DNA of 26,165 nt from Deltaproteobacteria bacterium (lineage in GTDB: Bacteria > Desulfobacterota_B > Binatia > Bin18): positions 3,582 through 29,746 of the forward strand of contig JAAXHF010000187.1 in NCBI GenBank assembly GCA_012271025.1. The letters run 5' to 3'. Shown here one piece after another: positions 1-7,005 of this stretch. The notes below the pieces were generated by a model. It made no database searches. It was not told the origin of the DNA and saw only the letters and a program-made list of their open reading frames with translations. The number at the start of each line of letters is the position of its first letter. Position 1 is the first letter of the stretch. A program made the position numbers and the translations under genes.

Positions 1-223
1 CGAAGGTCAGGGCCGGCACGCGACGTTCAATCGGCTGGCGCACATAGCGGCCGGCCGGGTCAAAGGTTGCCAGAAAGCGGTCAAAGCGTGACCAGTTATT
101 GCTCACCCAACCGACCGGCTTGCTCAGCGGCCCGTCCCACAGCGCATAGCTGGGCGAGGTCCACAGCAGAAGGACAAGACATCCTAGCAGGCAGGCTGGT
201 CTGAAACGGTACGGTTGTCCCAT
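1..223 (-). CDS. Secreted protein of unknown function (N-terminal 74 residues, cut by window edge)
   Basis: The reading frame starts at an ATG at 223 and runs off the left edge. An AAAGGA ribosome site lies 11 bases before the ATG. The first residues form a clear signal peptide: positive start (MGQPYRFR), a hydrophobic run rich in Leu, and a SYA-type cleavage site near residue 27. The mature start (LWDGPLSKPVGWVSNNW) is rich in Trp and aromatic residues, and I do not recognise a family. The export signal is seen directly; the periplasmic or outer-membrane location is inferred. It lies 35 bases downstream of the CoA-transferase ending at 259 on the same strand, so it may share that transcript. 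Confidence 0.65.
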   Translation of the reverse strand, partial: MGQPYRFRPACLLGCLVLLLWTSPSYALWDGPLSKPVGWVSNNWSRFDRFLATFDPAGRYVRQPIERRVPALTF

Positions 224-258
224 TCGTGTGACTATCCTTTCTGTGCGAACAGCCCGCC

Positions 259-1491
259 TTATGCTCCGGCGGTCTGCTGGACGAGAATGCCATCGGCCGC
301 CAGCTCAGCGATCCGGTCCGCCCCATAGCCCAGGTAGCGTTCCAGCACGGCGGCATTGTGCTGGCCCAGATCGGGCGCGGGCACGACCTGGGGCAGCGGA
401 TGCCCGGAGAAGCGGAACGGAAAGCCGGGGATCATGAAGTCGCCCAGCAACGGGTCAGACACCGAGCGCACGGCCTGGCGCTCGACCAGGTGCGGATGCT
501 CGACCACCTCGGGCACGGTCAGCACCGGGGCGGCCGGCACCCGTTCGCGGTCCAGGGCGTCCAGCGCCGCCTGGCGGTCGGGCAGGGACAGCAGCCAGCG
601 CTCAATCTCGGGCATCAGGATATCGCGATTTTTGCGCCGCACACGGACATTACGAAAGCGCGGGTCGTCCGATAAATCGGGGCGTTGCATAGCCCTGGTC
701 AGCCCCTGCCACTGGTGGTCCAGGGCGGCGATAATCATGATATAGCCCTGGCTGGCCTTGAACACGCCGCACGGCGTCAGCCCGGTGTGGTGCGAGCCAC
801 CCCGGGTCGGAATAAACCTGCCCTGGGTCGCCGTATAGGTTGCCAGGCTGAAATCGTGGGTATGGATGTAGGAGTCAAGGAGCGACACATCGATGTACTG
901 GCCCTCACCGCTGCGTTCGCGGTGCAGCAGGCAGCACGCAATCGCGGCCAGGGCGTGGACGCCGGTACTGACGTCACCCATCGCCACCATGGGGATAACC
1001 GGCGGCTGGTCGGGCTCGCCCATCACCTCGGTTACGCCGGCATACGCCTGGGCGATATAGTCAAAGCCCGGCACATGGGACAGCGGGCCGGTCTGGCCCA
1101 GGGCTGAAATCGAGCACATGACCAGCTTGGGGTTGAGTTCCTTCAGCACCTCGTAGCCCAGCCCCAGACGCCCGATCACCCCCGGGCTGTAATTCTCGAC
1201 CACCACGTCAACCTGCGGCACCAGGGCGCGGACCAGCTCACGGCCGGCCTGGGTCTTGAGATTCACACACAGGCTGTGTTTACCCAGATTATGCTGCATG
1301 AAATAGCCGCTACGGCCCTTTTTCCAAACCGGATTCTGGCGCGCCGGGTCTCCGGCCGGGGCTTGTTCGACCTTGATGACCTCGGCTCCCATTTCGGCCA
1401 TCAGTCTGGTCGTCGTCGGTCCGGCGACAATCTGGGTAAAATCCAGCACCGTGTAGCCGGCCAGCATCCCGCTCGTGTTTTGTGCGGCCAT
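259..1491 (-). CDS. Family III (CaiB/BaiF) CoA-transferase
   Basis: Predicted 410-residue enzyme that moves CoA between a thioester donor and a carboxylic acid, in the cytoplasm. The N-terminal half shows the family pattern: VLDFTQIVAGP near residues 15-25, MGAEVIKVE near 34-42, VENYSPGVIGRLGLGY near 98-113 and GQTGP near 132-136. The catalytic aspartate is expected to be D173 in GDVSTG, matching Asp169 of formyl-CoA transferase. Length is normal for the family. The frame is open to 1596, but I chose the ATG at 1491 because AGGAGGGG sits five bases before it and the family homology starts there. It has its own promoter with a palindromic operator, unlike the three other paralogues here. The substrate cannot be read from sequence; succinyl, formyl, carnitine-type and bile-acid-type acids are all possible. 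Confidence 0.92.
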   Translation of the reverse strand: MAAQNTSGMLAGYTVLDFTQIVAGPTTTRLMAEMGAEVIKVEQAPAGDPARQNPVWKKGRSGYFMQHNLGKHSLCVNLKTQAGRELVRALVPQVDVVVENYSPGVIGRLGLGYEVLKELNPKLVMCSISALGQTGPLSHVPGFDYIAQAYAGVTEVMGEPDQPPVIPMVAMGDVSTGVHALAAIACCLLHRERSGEGQYIDVSLLDSYIHTHDFSLATYTATQGRFIPTRGGSHHTGLTPCGVFKASQGYIMIIAALDHQWQGLTRAMQRPDLSDDPRFRNVRVRRKNRDILMPEIERWLLSLPDRQAALDALDRERVPAAPVLTVPEVVEHPHLVERQAVRSVSDPLLGDFMIPGFPFRFSGHPLPQVVPAPDLGQHNAAVLERYLGYGADRIAELAADGILVQQTAGA

Positions 1492-1528
1492 ATGCGCCCC
1501 TCCTGACAAGCTGGTAAAAGAGCCTCCA

Positions 1529-1552
1529 GCGACTGAACAGTCATTCAGTCGC
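1529..1552. promoter_or_regulatory. 24-bp perfect inverted repeat, TetR-type operator
   Basis: The half-sites GCGACTGAA and TTCAGTCGC are exact reverse complements separated by six bases (CAGTCA). The core, read on the minus strand as TGAATGACTGTTCA, has the shape of operators bound by many TetR-family repressors. It lies just downstream of a -10 box, about +9 to +32 relative to the predicted start of transcription, where a bound repressor would block RNA polymerase. It is outside coding sequence. The regulator is not identified; the TetR gene at 10213-10803 is one candidate but lies 9 kb away. Confidence 0.6.
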
Positions 1553-1567
1553 CGCAGACCGAGCGGG

Positions 1568-1596
1568 ATTGTACTTGGGAACGCCCGAACATGCAA
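1568..1596 (-). promoter_or_regulatory. Sigma70-like promoter for the CoA-transferase gene starting at 1491
   Basis: On the minus strand TTGCAT (1596-1591) and TACAAT (1573-1568) are separated by exactly 17 bases. Transcription would start near 1561, giving a leader of about 70 bases that contains the palindrome at 1529-1552 and the AGGAGGGG ribosome site. This pairing of promoter and operator suggests ligand-controlled expression of this single gene or of it and the downstream secreted protein. Confidence 0.6.
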
Positions 1597-1639
1597 GCAG
1601 ACGGCCCGCCGGATTGAGGGGCCTGAGCGGACGCGGGAC

Positions 1640-2971
1640 TCAGGGGCTGGAAGCCGGCGTATGCTGGTCTATCCAGCGGGCCAGGGGCGCAAACACCTGT
1701 TGAGCCGCCGCCGTGCCGAGCAACACGTCGAGGTGACCCCAGTCCTGGAGCAGGGAGTACTCGACATCACGGCTGGCCGTTGCCCGGGCGGTATACTCGA
1801 CCCGTCTGGCCCAGCCGATACCAGCCTTGTCCATATTGCTGCTGGCAAAGGCGATGACCGGAATGGTGAGGGCGCGCAGCGCGCCGGCGTAGTCGAACTG
1901 GGCGTCGGCCAGGTGACGCTGGAGCTCGAAACCGCCGTGATTCTGGACCCGCGGCCAGTAGCGATCCTGGTGCAGAAATATCCGGGCCAGGACCAGGATA
2001 TCGGCATAGCCGCCCTTGGCGTTTGACAGTCCACCCTGCTGGCCGTAGGTCGGAGACACAAACAGAAAGTGTTTCAGCATCTCGGCCCGGTTCTCGAACA
2101 GGTGGACCGGCATGAAATCGGGACCGTCGGGCTCGGCCAGCGTGTCTTGCAGCATCTTGATCCAGCGCCGGTAGGGCACGTAGCGCCGTTCCAGATCGTC
2201 GGCAAACCAGGTCGGGGTCTCGGGCCGCTCGCGGTAAATCGCGCGCGCCTCGGGCGGCTCGAGGGCGTAGCCGTCCAGCAGGGCCAGGCCGAGCACGTCC
2301 TGGCGGCTGTAGCGAGCCGCCATCAGAGCCGCAAACGTTGCCCCGCGGCTATAGCCGCCAACAAAGATCTTTTGCACCCCGCTCGTCTGACGGACAAAAT
2401 CCGCAGCCGCCGCCGCATCCTCAATAAAAACCTGAGCGGTCCAGCCCTGCATGAAGCCGGACTCGAAGATCTGCTCTCGGGTGATGAAATGCGTCCGATA
2501 GTCGAGGGTCCAGGTCTCGATTCCGCGCTGGGCCAGATACAGCCGCAGGTCGTAGCGCTCATCGGCTACCACGACCTCGCCGTGGTGGTGCGAACCGGGC
2601 AGAAAGAAAAACACCGACCGGGCGGCGTCCGACGGCGCAGCCACGCTCCGAATACGGTGCACGGCGATATAGTCGTGCTGACCGTGCGGAGGACGGGCAC
2701 TCGTCCACACGCTCTCGCGCAGCCCCGGCTGGCCGGCAATCGCCCGCTCGCTCACACTCTGAGTCCAGCCCGAAGCGGCGACCGGCGCCGGCCCGCCCGG
2801 AGTGGGCGCGGACGCCGCCGGCCGGGCGGGCGACGCTGCGGGCGGCGGGTCGGCGTACAGCCTGGGATTCGAGAACGGCTTTTTTTGCGGCTGGCCGCAG
2901 GCGCCGGCAAGAAAGACGAAGACAACGATGAATGATGAGTGATGAATGATGAATGAAAAAATCCTGCTCAT
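1640..2971 (-). CDS. Alpha/beta-hydrolase with membrane-anchor/lipoprotein-like signal
   Basis: 443-residue predicted serine hydrolase. The nucleophile elbow is GGYSRG (S208), LPGSHHHGE near 125-132 may form the oxyanion region, D381 (SSNMDKAG) is a candidate acid, and H413 in DWGHLDVL is the expected catalytic histidine. It resembles proteins annotated as alpha/beta-fold or PHB-depolymerase-like hydrolases; the substrate is unknown. The N-terminus MSRIFSFIIHHSSFIVVFVF ends at LAGAC (C25), which is lipobox-like but imperfect, so lipoprotein or cleaved secretion are both possible. A Pro/Ala-rich linker (about 38-68) follows. I chose the ATG at 2971, with GGAG before it, over the upstream ATG at 3007. 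The hydrophobic segment is encoded by heptamer DNA repeats, so a change of one repeat would shift the reading frame. It sits between CoA-transferase genes on the same strand. Confidence 0.8.
   Translation of the reverse strand: MSRIFSFIIHHSSFIVVFVFLAGACGQPQKKPFSNPRLYADPPPAASPARPAASAPTPGGPAPVAASGWTQSVSERAIAGQPGLRESVWTSARPPHGQHDYIAVHRIRSVAAPSDAARSVFFFLPGSHHHGEVVVADERYDLRLYLAQRGIETWTLDYRTHFITREQIFESGFMQGWTAQVFIEDAAAAADFVRQTSGVQKIFVGGYSRGATFAALMAARYSRQDVLGLALLDGYALEPPEARAIYRERPETPTWFADDLERRYVPYRRWIKMLQDTLAEPDGPDFMPVHLFENRAEMLKHFLFVSPTYGQQGGLSNAKGGYADILVLARIFLHQDRYWPRVQNHGGFELQRHLADAQFDYAGALRALTIPVIAFASSNMDKAGIGWARRVEYTARATASRDVEYSLLQDWGHLDVLLGTAAAQQVFAPLARWIDQHTPASSP
2927..2961. repeat. Heptamer tandem repeat inside the signal-peptide codons
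   Basis: Four consecutive heptamers read on the plus strand as GATGAAT, GATGAGT, GATGAAT, GATGAAT, followed by a degenerate fifth (GAAAAAA). On the minus strand they encode residues about 4-15 of the hydrolase signal segment (IFSFIIHHSSFI). Seven is not a multiple of three, so loss or gain of one unit would frameshift the gene. Confidence 0.85.
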
Positions 2972-2997
2972 CGTGACTCCAGGAGGCCACAGCCCTC

Positions 2998-3032
2998 CGT
3001 TCAGCATTCAGCGTTCCTCGTTCAGCATTTCT
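2998..3032. repeat. Degenerate heptamer array abutting a stop codon
   Basis: Five consecutive seven-base units on the plus strand: CGTTCAG, CATTCAG, CGTTCCT, CGTTCAG, CATTTCT. The array runs up to the TAA stop (3034-3032) of the CoA-transferase that ends at 3032. Its unit matches the units in the larger repeat region at 4274-4520, so these are members of one dispersed repeat family. Confidence 0.8.
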
Positions 3033-4252
3033 TATGTCAGCACCTGCCCGTCACGGAGCTGCCCAATCTCGGCCTCGGACATACCCAGCAGCTCGCCCAA
3101 GACCTCATCGGTATGCTGGCCACGCAGGGGGGCGGCGGCGCGGACCTCGCACGGCGTGTCCGACATCTGCCACGGCACGCCGGCGTGGACGCGCGGGCTG
3201 AACTCGGGATGGTCCTTGCGGACCAGATAACCGCGCGCTTCGAGGTGCGGGTCGGTGGCCATATCCTTGTTGCTCATGGACGGAAAGGCCGCCACCCCGG
3301 CCTTTTGCAAGACCTCGGTCACCTCCCAGCGGTCGCGCTCCACAGTCCAGGCGCTCAGGATGTCCTCCAGCGCGTCCTCGTTGGCCTTGCGGGCGGTGGC
3401 ATTCGCAAAGCGCTTATCGGTCGCCAGCTCGGGCTGGTCGATGGCCCGACACAGGGCCTGCCACTCGGCGTCCGAGCCACACACGATCGTCACCCACTTA
3501 TCGGCGTCGCCCTGGCACTTGAAGCAGCCGTGGGGCGCCATCCAGGGGTCGCGGTTGCCGTCCCGCTCGGCCTGGGTCTTGTTCATGGCGTAGTCCATCA
3601 GCCCCTCGGGCATCAGGACCAAGAGCGCCTCCCACAGCGCCAGATCGACATGCACGCCTCGGCCGGTCCGCTGCCGGTAGGCCAGGGCCGCCAGGGCGGC
3701 AAACGCCCCAAAGATGCCGGCGTTCGGGTCGCCGTAGGAAATCCCGACCTCGGCCGGCTCCTTGTCCCGATAGCCGGACAGGGACGAAATGCCGGCCAGG
3801 GGCACCGAGGCCGGCCCATAGCCCATATACTTGCGCTCAGGGCCGGTCTGGCCGTAGCCGCAGATCGAAATCATGATCAGGTCGGGCTTGATCTGGCTGA
3901 GCGTGTCATAGCCAAAACCCATGCGCTCAATCGCGCCGGCCGAAAAGTTCTGGACGACGATATCCGACTGGGCGGCCAGTTTTTTGACAATCTCGGCCGC
4001 CTCGGGTCGGCCCAGATCGAGCTGGATGCTCTTCTTGCCCTGACTGTACTGGTTGAAATAGCCGGCCCGGTTGGGGCCCGGCTGGTCGTCCACAAACGGC
4101 GGAATCAGCCGTGTGACACACGGCCGTTTCTCGCTCTCAATACGGATCACCTGTGCGCCCATATGGGCCATCTGTAGCGTACAGTAGGGGCCAGCCCAGG
4201 CCCAGGTGAAGTCCAGCACGCGAATGCCGTCCAGGGGTCGTGATGATGACAT
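3032..4252 (-). CDS. Family III (CaiB/BaiF) CoA-transferase
   Basis: 406-residue paralogue of the other CoA-transferases in this block. Family signatures: VLDFTWAWAGPYCTLQMAHMG near 12-32, QVIRIES near 34-40, NFSAGAIERMGFGYD near 102-116, GYGQTGP near 132-138, and probable catalytic D175 in SYGDPNAG. The WAWAGPY variant near the N-terminus differs from the usual VLAGP pattern, which suggests a distinct subgroup. I chose the ATG at 4252, which follows GAGG at eight bases; an open frame continues to 4324 but consists of translated repeat DNA (SVPHSSFIIF). The gene ends against a heptamer array at 2998-3032 and is preceded by a 220-bp repeat-filled gap. Acid substrate and CoA donor are unknown. 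Confidence 0.92.
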   Translation of the reverse strand: MSSSRPLDGIRVLDFTWAWAGPYCTLQMAHMGAQVIRIESEKRPCVTRLIPPFVDDQPGPNRAGYFNQYSQGKKSIQLDLGRPEAAEIVKKLAAQSDIVVQNFSAGAIERMGFGYDTLSQIKPDLIMISICGYGQTGPERKYMGYGPASVPLAGISSLSGYRDKEPAEVGISYGDPNAGIFGAFAALAALAYRQRTGRGVHVDLALWEALLVLMPEGLMDYAMNKTQAERDGNRDPWMAPHGCFKCQGDADKWVTIVCGSDAEWQALCRAIDQPELATDKRFANATARKANEDALEDILSAWTVERDRWEVTEVLQKAGVAAFPSMSNKDMATDPHLEARGYLVRKDHPEFSPRVHAGVPWQMSDTPCEVRAAAPLRGQHTDEVLGELLGMSEAEIGQLRDGQVLT

Positions 4253-4273
4253 GGGATACCTCGTCGGGAAAAT

Positions 4274-4520
4274 GATGAAGGATGAATGCGGAACGCTGAA
4301 CGGCAGCAGTCTTTCATTCAGCATTCAGCGTTCTGCGTTCTGCGTTCTGCGTTCAGATAATGCCCTTCTGCTTCAGGTCGGCCAACTCGGCCCCGGACAG
4401 GATGAAGGATGAATGCGGAACGCTGAACGGCAGCAGTCTTTCATTCAGCATTCAGCGTTCTGCGTTCTGCGTTCAGATAATGCCTTTCTGCTTCAGGTCG
4501 GCCAACTCGGCCCCGGACAG
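4274..4520. repeat. Tandem duplication (127 + 120 bp) that copied the 3' end of a CoA-transferase gene
   Basis: Copy A (4274-4400) and copy B (4401-4520) are nearly identical. They differ by one extra seven-base unit (TTCTGCG, three copies in A, two in B) and one C/T change (TGCCCTTCTG against TGCCTTTCTG). Each copy holds plus-strand heptamers (CATTCAG, CGTTCTG, CGTTCAG) preceded by units of the opposite sense (GATGAAG, GCTGAAC), then the last codons of the CoA-transferase. Copy B provides the real gene end, with its stop at 4475-4473. Copy A leaves an orphan 3' fragment at 4353-4400 that still reads LSGAELADLKQKGII plus stop. The single base difference within the coding part is synonymous (AAG/AAA for Lys). 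Confidence 0.92.
4284..4460. other. Two copies of a long imperfect hairpin within the repeat region
   Basis: In copy A, GAACGCTGAA (4291-4300) is the exact reverse complement of TTCAGCGTTC (4324-4333), with a 23-base loop. Pairing extends outward to about 17 positions with two mismatches. Copy B repeats it at 4418-4427 and 4451-4460. The arms are made of the heptamer units in opposite orientations. The hairpins lie directly after a stop codon on the minus strand but lack a T-run, so transcript protection or attenuation is as plausible as termination. Confidence 0.6.
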
Positions 4521-5681
4521 GCCAAGCTGGCCGCAGTAGACCGCTTCATTATGCTCGCCCAGCAGCGGGGCCGGGCGGGGCGTCTCGACCCCGCCCTCAG
4601 ACACCTTGAACGGGGCGCCGGGGTAGTCCAGCGTGCCGGCGACCTGATGGCTGACCGTAGTGAAGAACTCACGCGCCTTCAGGTGCTCGGAGGCAAACAG
4701 ATCGGCCATGGTATTCACCGGCGCCATGCAGATCCGGCGCTCCTGGCCGGCCTTGTACAGGTCGGCCACCTTCCAGTTGGCCGCCCACTCCTGGAGCAGC
4801 GGAAAGAGCGCGTCGTAGTTCAGGCCGCGCTGGACCCGGTCGGCGAAGATCTCCAGCGAGGCCCACTCGGGATTGCCCATCAGCTCCACCAGGCGCTGCC
4901 ACTGGTCTTCTTCGACGTTGATCACAAACAGCTTGCCGTCCTGACAGTCGAGCATGCACCACGGAAAAATCGAGCGCCGGCCCAGGCGTGAAGTCTCATT
5001 CCCGGCATAGGTGTAATGCATGAAGTTCATTTCCAGAATGGCGGCAATACACTCCTGAATCGACACGTCAACGTGCTGGCCCTGGCCGCTCAGCAGCCGG
5101 TGATAATACGCACCCAGGCTGGCCACTGCGGCATGCACCCCACCCTGGAAATCGGCCTGGTGACCAAAGGCCTTGAGCGGCGGCAGGTCGGTATAATCCG
5201 AGGCGCCGGGGCTGATGAACGCCCAGCCCCCGGCGTTGCTGGCCGTCAGTTCAAAGGCGTGGTAGTCGCGGTAGGGTCCGGTGCAGCCAAAATACGAAAT
5301 CGTGGTCATAATCAGGCCGGGATTGGTCCGCCGCAGCGTGTCGAAGTCCAGCCCCAGGCCGGCCATCTCGGGCGGCCGATAGTTGTGGATCAGCAGGTCG
5401 GCCCGGCTGCACAGACTCTGCAACAGCCCCCGTCCGTGTGGCGTACGCAGGTTCAGCGTCGCCCCCAGCTTGTTGGCGTTCAGATACAAAAACAGCCCGC
5501 TCTTTTCCGGGTGTGGGGTATCGCCGGGGAAGGGTCCGCGCCCGCGGGCGCTGTCGCCGCCGGGCTCCTCAATCTTGATCACCTCGGCTCCCAGGTCGGC
5601 CAACAGCTTGCCCAGGTAGGGAGCCGAGACCAGATTGCCACACTCAACGACTTTCAGGCCGGTCAGGAGTTGTTCTGCCAT
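4473..5681 (-). CDS. Family III (CaiB/BaiF) CoA-transferase
   Basis: 402-residue enzyme. Visible signatures: KVVECGNLVSAPYLGKLLADLGAEVIKIE near 10-38 (written here in part), HNYRPPEMAGLGLDFD near 99-114, and probable catalytic D177 in HQADFQGG followed by the usual GQGQHVDVSIQEC segment. The conserved GQTGP loop is FGCTGP here (131-136), a noticeable substitution. The start is the ATG at 5681 with GGAG upstream. Only 25 bases separate it from the end of the next CoA-transferase, so the two are very probably co-transcribed and could form a heteromeric pair or act in sequence. Its 3' end has been tandemly duplicated downstream without altering the protein end. Confidence 0.92.
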   Translation of the reverse strand: MAEQLLTGLKVVECGNLVSAPYLGKLLADLGAEVIKIEEPGGDSARGRGPFPGDTPHPEKSGLFLYLNANKLGATLNLRTPHGRGLLQSLCSRADLLIHNYRPPEMAGLGLDFDTLRRTNPGLIMTTISYFGCTGPYRDYHAFELTASNAGGWAFISPGASDYTDLPPLKAFGHQADFQGGVHAAVASLGAYYHRLLSGQGQHVDVSIQECIAAILEMNFMHYTYAGNETSRLGRRSIFPWCMLDCQDGKLFVINVEEDQWQRLVELMGNPEWASLEIFADRVQRGLNYDALFPLLQEWAANWKVADLYKAGQERRICMAPVNTMADLFASEHLKAREFFTTVSHQVAGTLDYPGAPFKVSEGGVETPRPAPLLGEHNEAVYCGQLGLSGAELADLKQKGII

Positions 5682-5693
5682 GTCGTGTCTCCA

Positions 5694-5719
5694 CTAGATC
5701 ACACCGCTAGATCACACCT
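5694..5719. repeat. 13-bp tandem repeat covering a stop codon
   Basis: CTAGATCACACC occurs at 5694-5705 and again at 5707-5718 (period 13). On the minus strand the first-read copy encodes the last codons Gly-Val-Ile-stop of the CoA-transferase ending at 5707, and the second copy repeats them just after the stop. This is a small version of the gene-end duplication seen at 4274-4520. Confidence 0.85.
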
Positions 5720-6930
5720 CGCTCGCGTAGGCCGGCCAGCTCCTCGGCCTGCAATCCGAGCAGATCCTGATACACCTCGTGATTATGCTCGCCCAGAGCC
5801 GGACCAACAGACCGCGCCGCCCCCGGCGTGTCGCTCAGCTTGGGCACGATGCCCTGCATGCGGATTGCCCCCAGCACCCGGTCGTGCAGGCTGAGCAGCA
5901 TGTCGCGGGCCTCAAAGTGGGGGTCGGCCGCAATATCGGCCATGCTGTTGACCGGCCCGGTCGGGATGATGGCGGCTTCGAGGCGCGGCAGCAGTGCGGA
6001 CAGTTCGTGTTCGGCCGTCCAGCCGGCCACAATCGCGTCAATGGCGTCCCGGTTCTGGCCGCGCGCCGCAGCCCTGGCAAAACGCGGGTCGTCCAGCAGG
6101 TCTTCGCGTCCCATGACCCGACACAGGCGCTCGAACAGCTTGTCGGACTGGGCGGCAATGATGATCCATTTGCCGTCCCGGCACGGATACAGATTGGACG
6201 GGGCAAAACCGGGCAGGCTCGTCCCGGTCCGGGTCCGCACATAGCCGGTCTTGTCATACTCGGTCAGCGCCCCCTCCATGACCGCGAACACCGCCTCATA
6301 CAGGGCCGTATCAATGACCTGGCCGCGCCCGCCGTTCACATCCCGGTGATACAGGGCCAGCATGATGCCCAGGGCCGAAAACATGCCGGCCAGGGAATCG
6401 CCGATGCTGACCCCGACCCGACCGGGCGGCCGGTCGGGGAAGCCGACGCTGTAGCGTAGCCCGCCAAACGCCTCCGCCACCGCAGCAAAGCCGGGCTTGT
6501 GGCGGTTCGGTCCAGTCTGACCGTAGCCCGACACCCGGGCAAAGATCAGACCCGGGTTGCGCTCCCGCAGCACCTCATAGCCCAGCCCCCAAGCCTCAAA
6601 CGTGCCGGGCCGAAAGTTCTCCAGCACCACATCGGCCTGGGCTGCCAGCCGGCGCAGGATGTCCTGTCCCTCGGGCAGGCGCAGGTTGAGCGTAATACAC
6701 TGCTTGTTGCGAGCGATGTTGGGCCACCACAGGCTTTTGCCGTCCAGCAGCGCCTGTCCGGTCGCGCGCATGGGGTCGCCCTGACCGGGCGGCTCGACCT
6801 TGATGACCTGGGCGCCGAAATCGGCCAGCAGGCGGGCGCAGAACGGGGCGGCCAGCAGCACCCCACACTCGATGACACGGATGCCGCTCAGCGGGCCGGC
6901 ACTCGGGGACGAATCAGCATTCATAGGCAT
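5707..6930 (-). CDS. Family III (CaiB/BaiF) CoA-transferase, first gene of the run
   Basis: 407-residue enzyme with the most canonical sequence of the four: GIRVIECGVLLAAPF near 16-30, FGAQVIKVEPPGQGDPMR near 38-55, NFRPGTFEAWGLGYEVL near 105-121, GYGQTGPNR near 135-143 and probable catalytic D178 in SIGDSLAG. The ATG at 6930 is preceded by AGGA at 11 bases; an in-frame ATG at 6924 is an alternative. A promoter lies at 6963-6991, making this the likely first gene of a transcript that continues at least into the gene at 5681. Annotations as succinyl-CoA or formyl-CoA-type transferase are common for such sequences, but substrate is not predictable here. Confidence 0.93.
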   Translation of the reverse strand: MPMNADSSPSAGPLSGIRVIECGVLLAAPFCARLLADFGAQVIKVEPPGQGDPMRATGQALLDGKSLWWPNIARNKQCITLNLRLPEGQDILRRLAAQADVVLENFRPGTFEAWGLGYEVLRERNPGLIFARVSGYGQTGPNRHKPGFAAVAEAFGGLRYSVGFPDRPPGRVGVSIGDSLAGMFSALGIMLALYHRDVNGGRGQVIDTALYEAVFAVMEGALTEYDKTGYVRTRTGTSLPGFAPSNLYPCRDGKWIIIAAQSDKLFERLCRVMGREDLLDDPRFARAAARGQNRDAIDAIVAGWTAEHELSALLPRLEAAIIPTGPVNSMADIAADPHFEARDMLLSLHDRVLGAIRMQGIVPKLSDTPGAARSVGPALGEHNHEVYQDLLGLQAEELAGLRERGVI

Positions 6931-6935
6931 ACACC

Positions 6936-6957
6936 GCTCAATCCTGGCTCAATCCTG
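6936..6957. repeat. 11-bp tandem repeat in the leader
   Basis: GCTCAATCCTG is repeated exactly at 6936-6946 and 6947-6957. On the minus strand each copy carries an AGGA, so the duplication also duplicates the ribosome-binding core upstream of the ATG at 6930. The closer copy has the usable spacing. Confidence 0.8.
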
Positions 6958-6962
6958 GCCGG

Positions 6963-6991
6963 AACATAGGCGCAAAACCCGGGGGGGTCAA
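6963..6991 (-). promoter_or_regulatory. Sigma70-like promoter for the CoA-transferase run
   Basis: On the minus strand TTGACC (6991-6986) and TATGTT (6968-6963) are separated by 17 bases. The start of transcription would be near 6956, about 26 bases before the ATG at 6930. The promoter lies in the 75-bp gap after pspF, which separates the CoA-transferase run from the psp locus. Confidence 0.6.
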
Positions 6992-7005
6992 GGCGGCTGG
7001 GTGCC

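Noticed and set aside
4253..4324. Upstream extension of the CoA-transferase start (peptide with VPHSSFIIF)
   Set aside because: It is translated repeat DNA; the ATG at 4252 has a ribosome site and starts the family homology.
2927..4520. CRISPR array or insertion sequence in the repeat region
   Set aside because: Units are seven bases, contiguous and without spacers, and there is no transposase or terminal inverted repeat.
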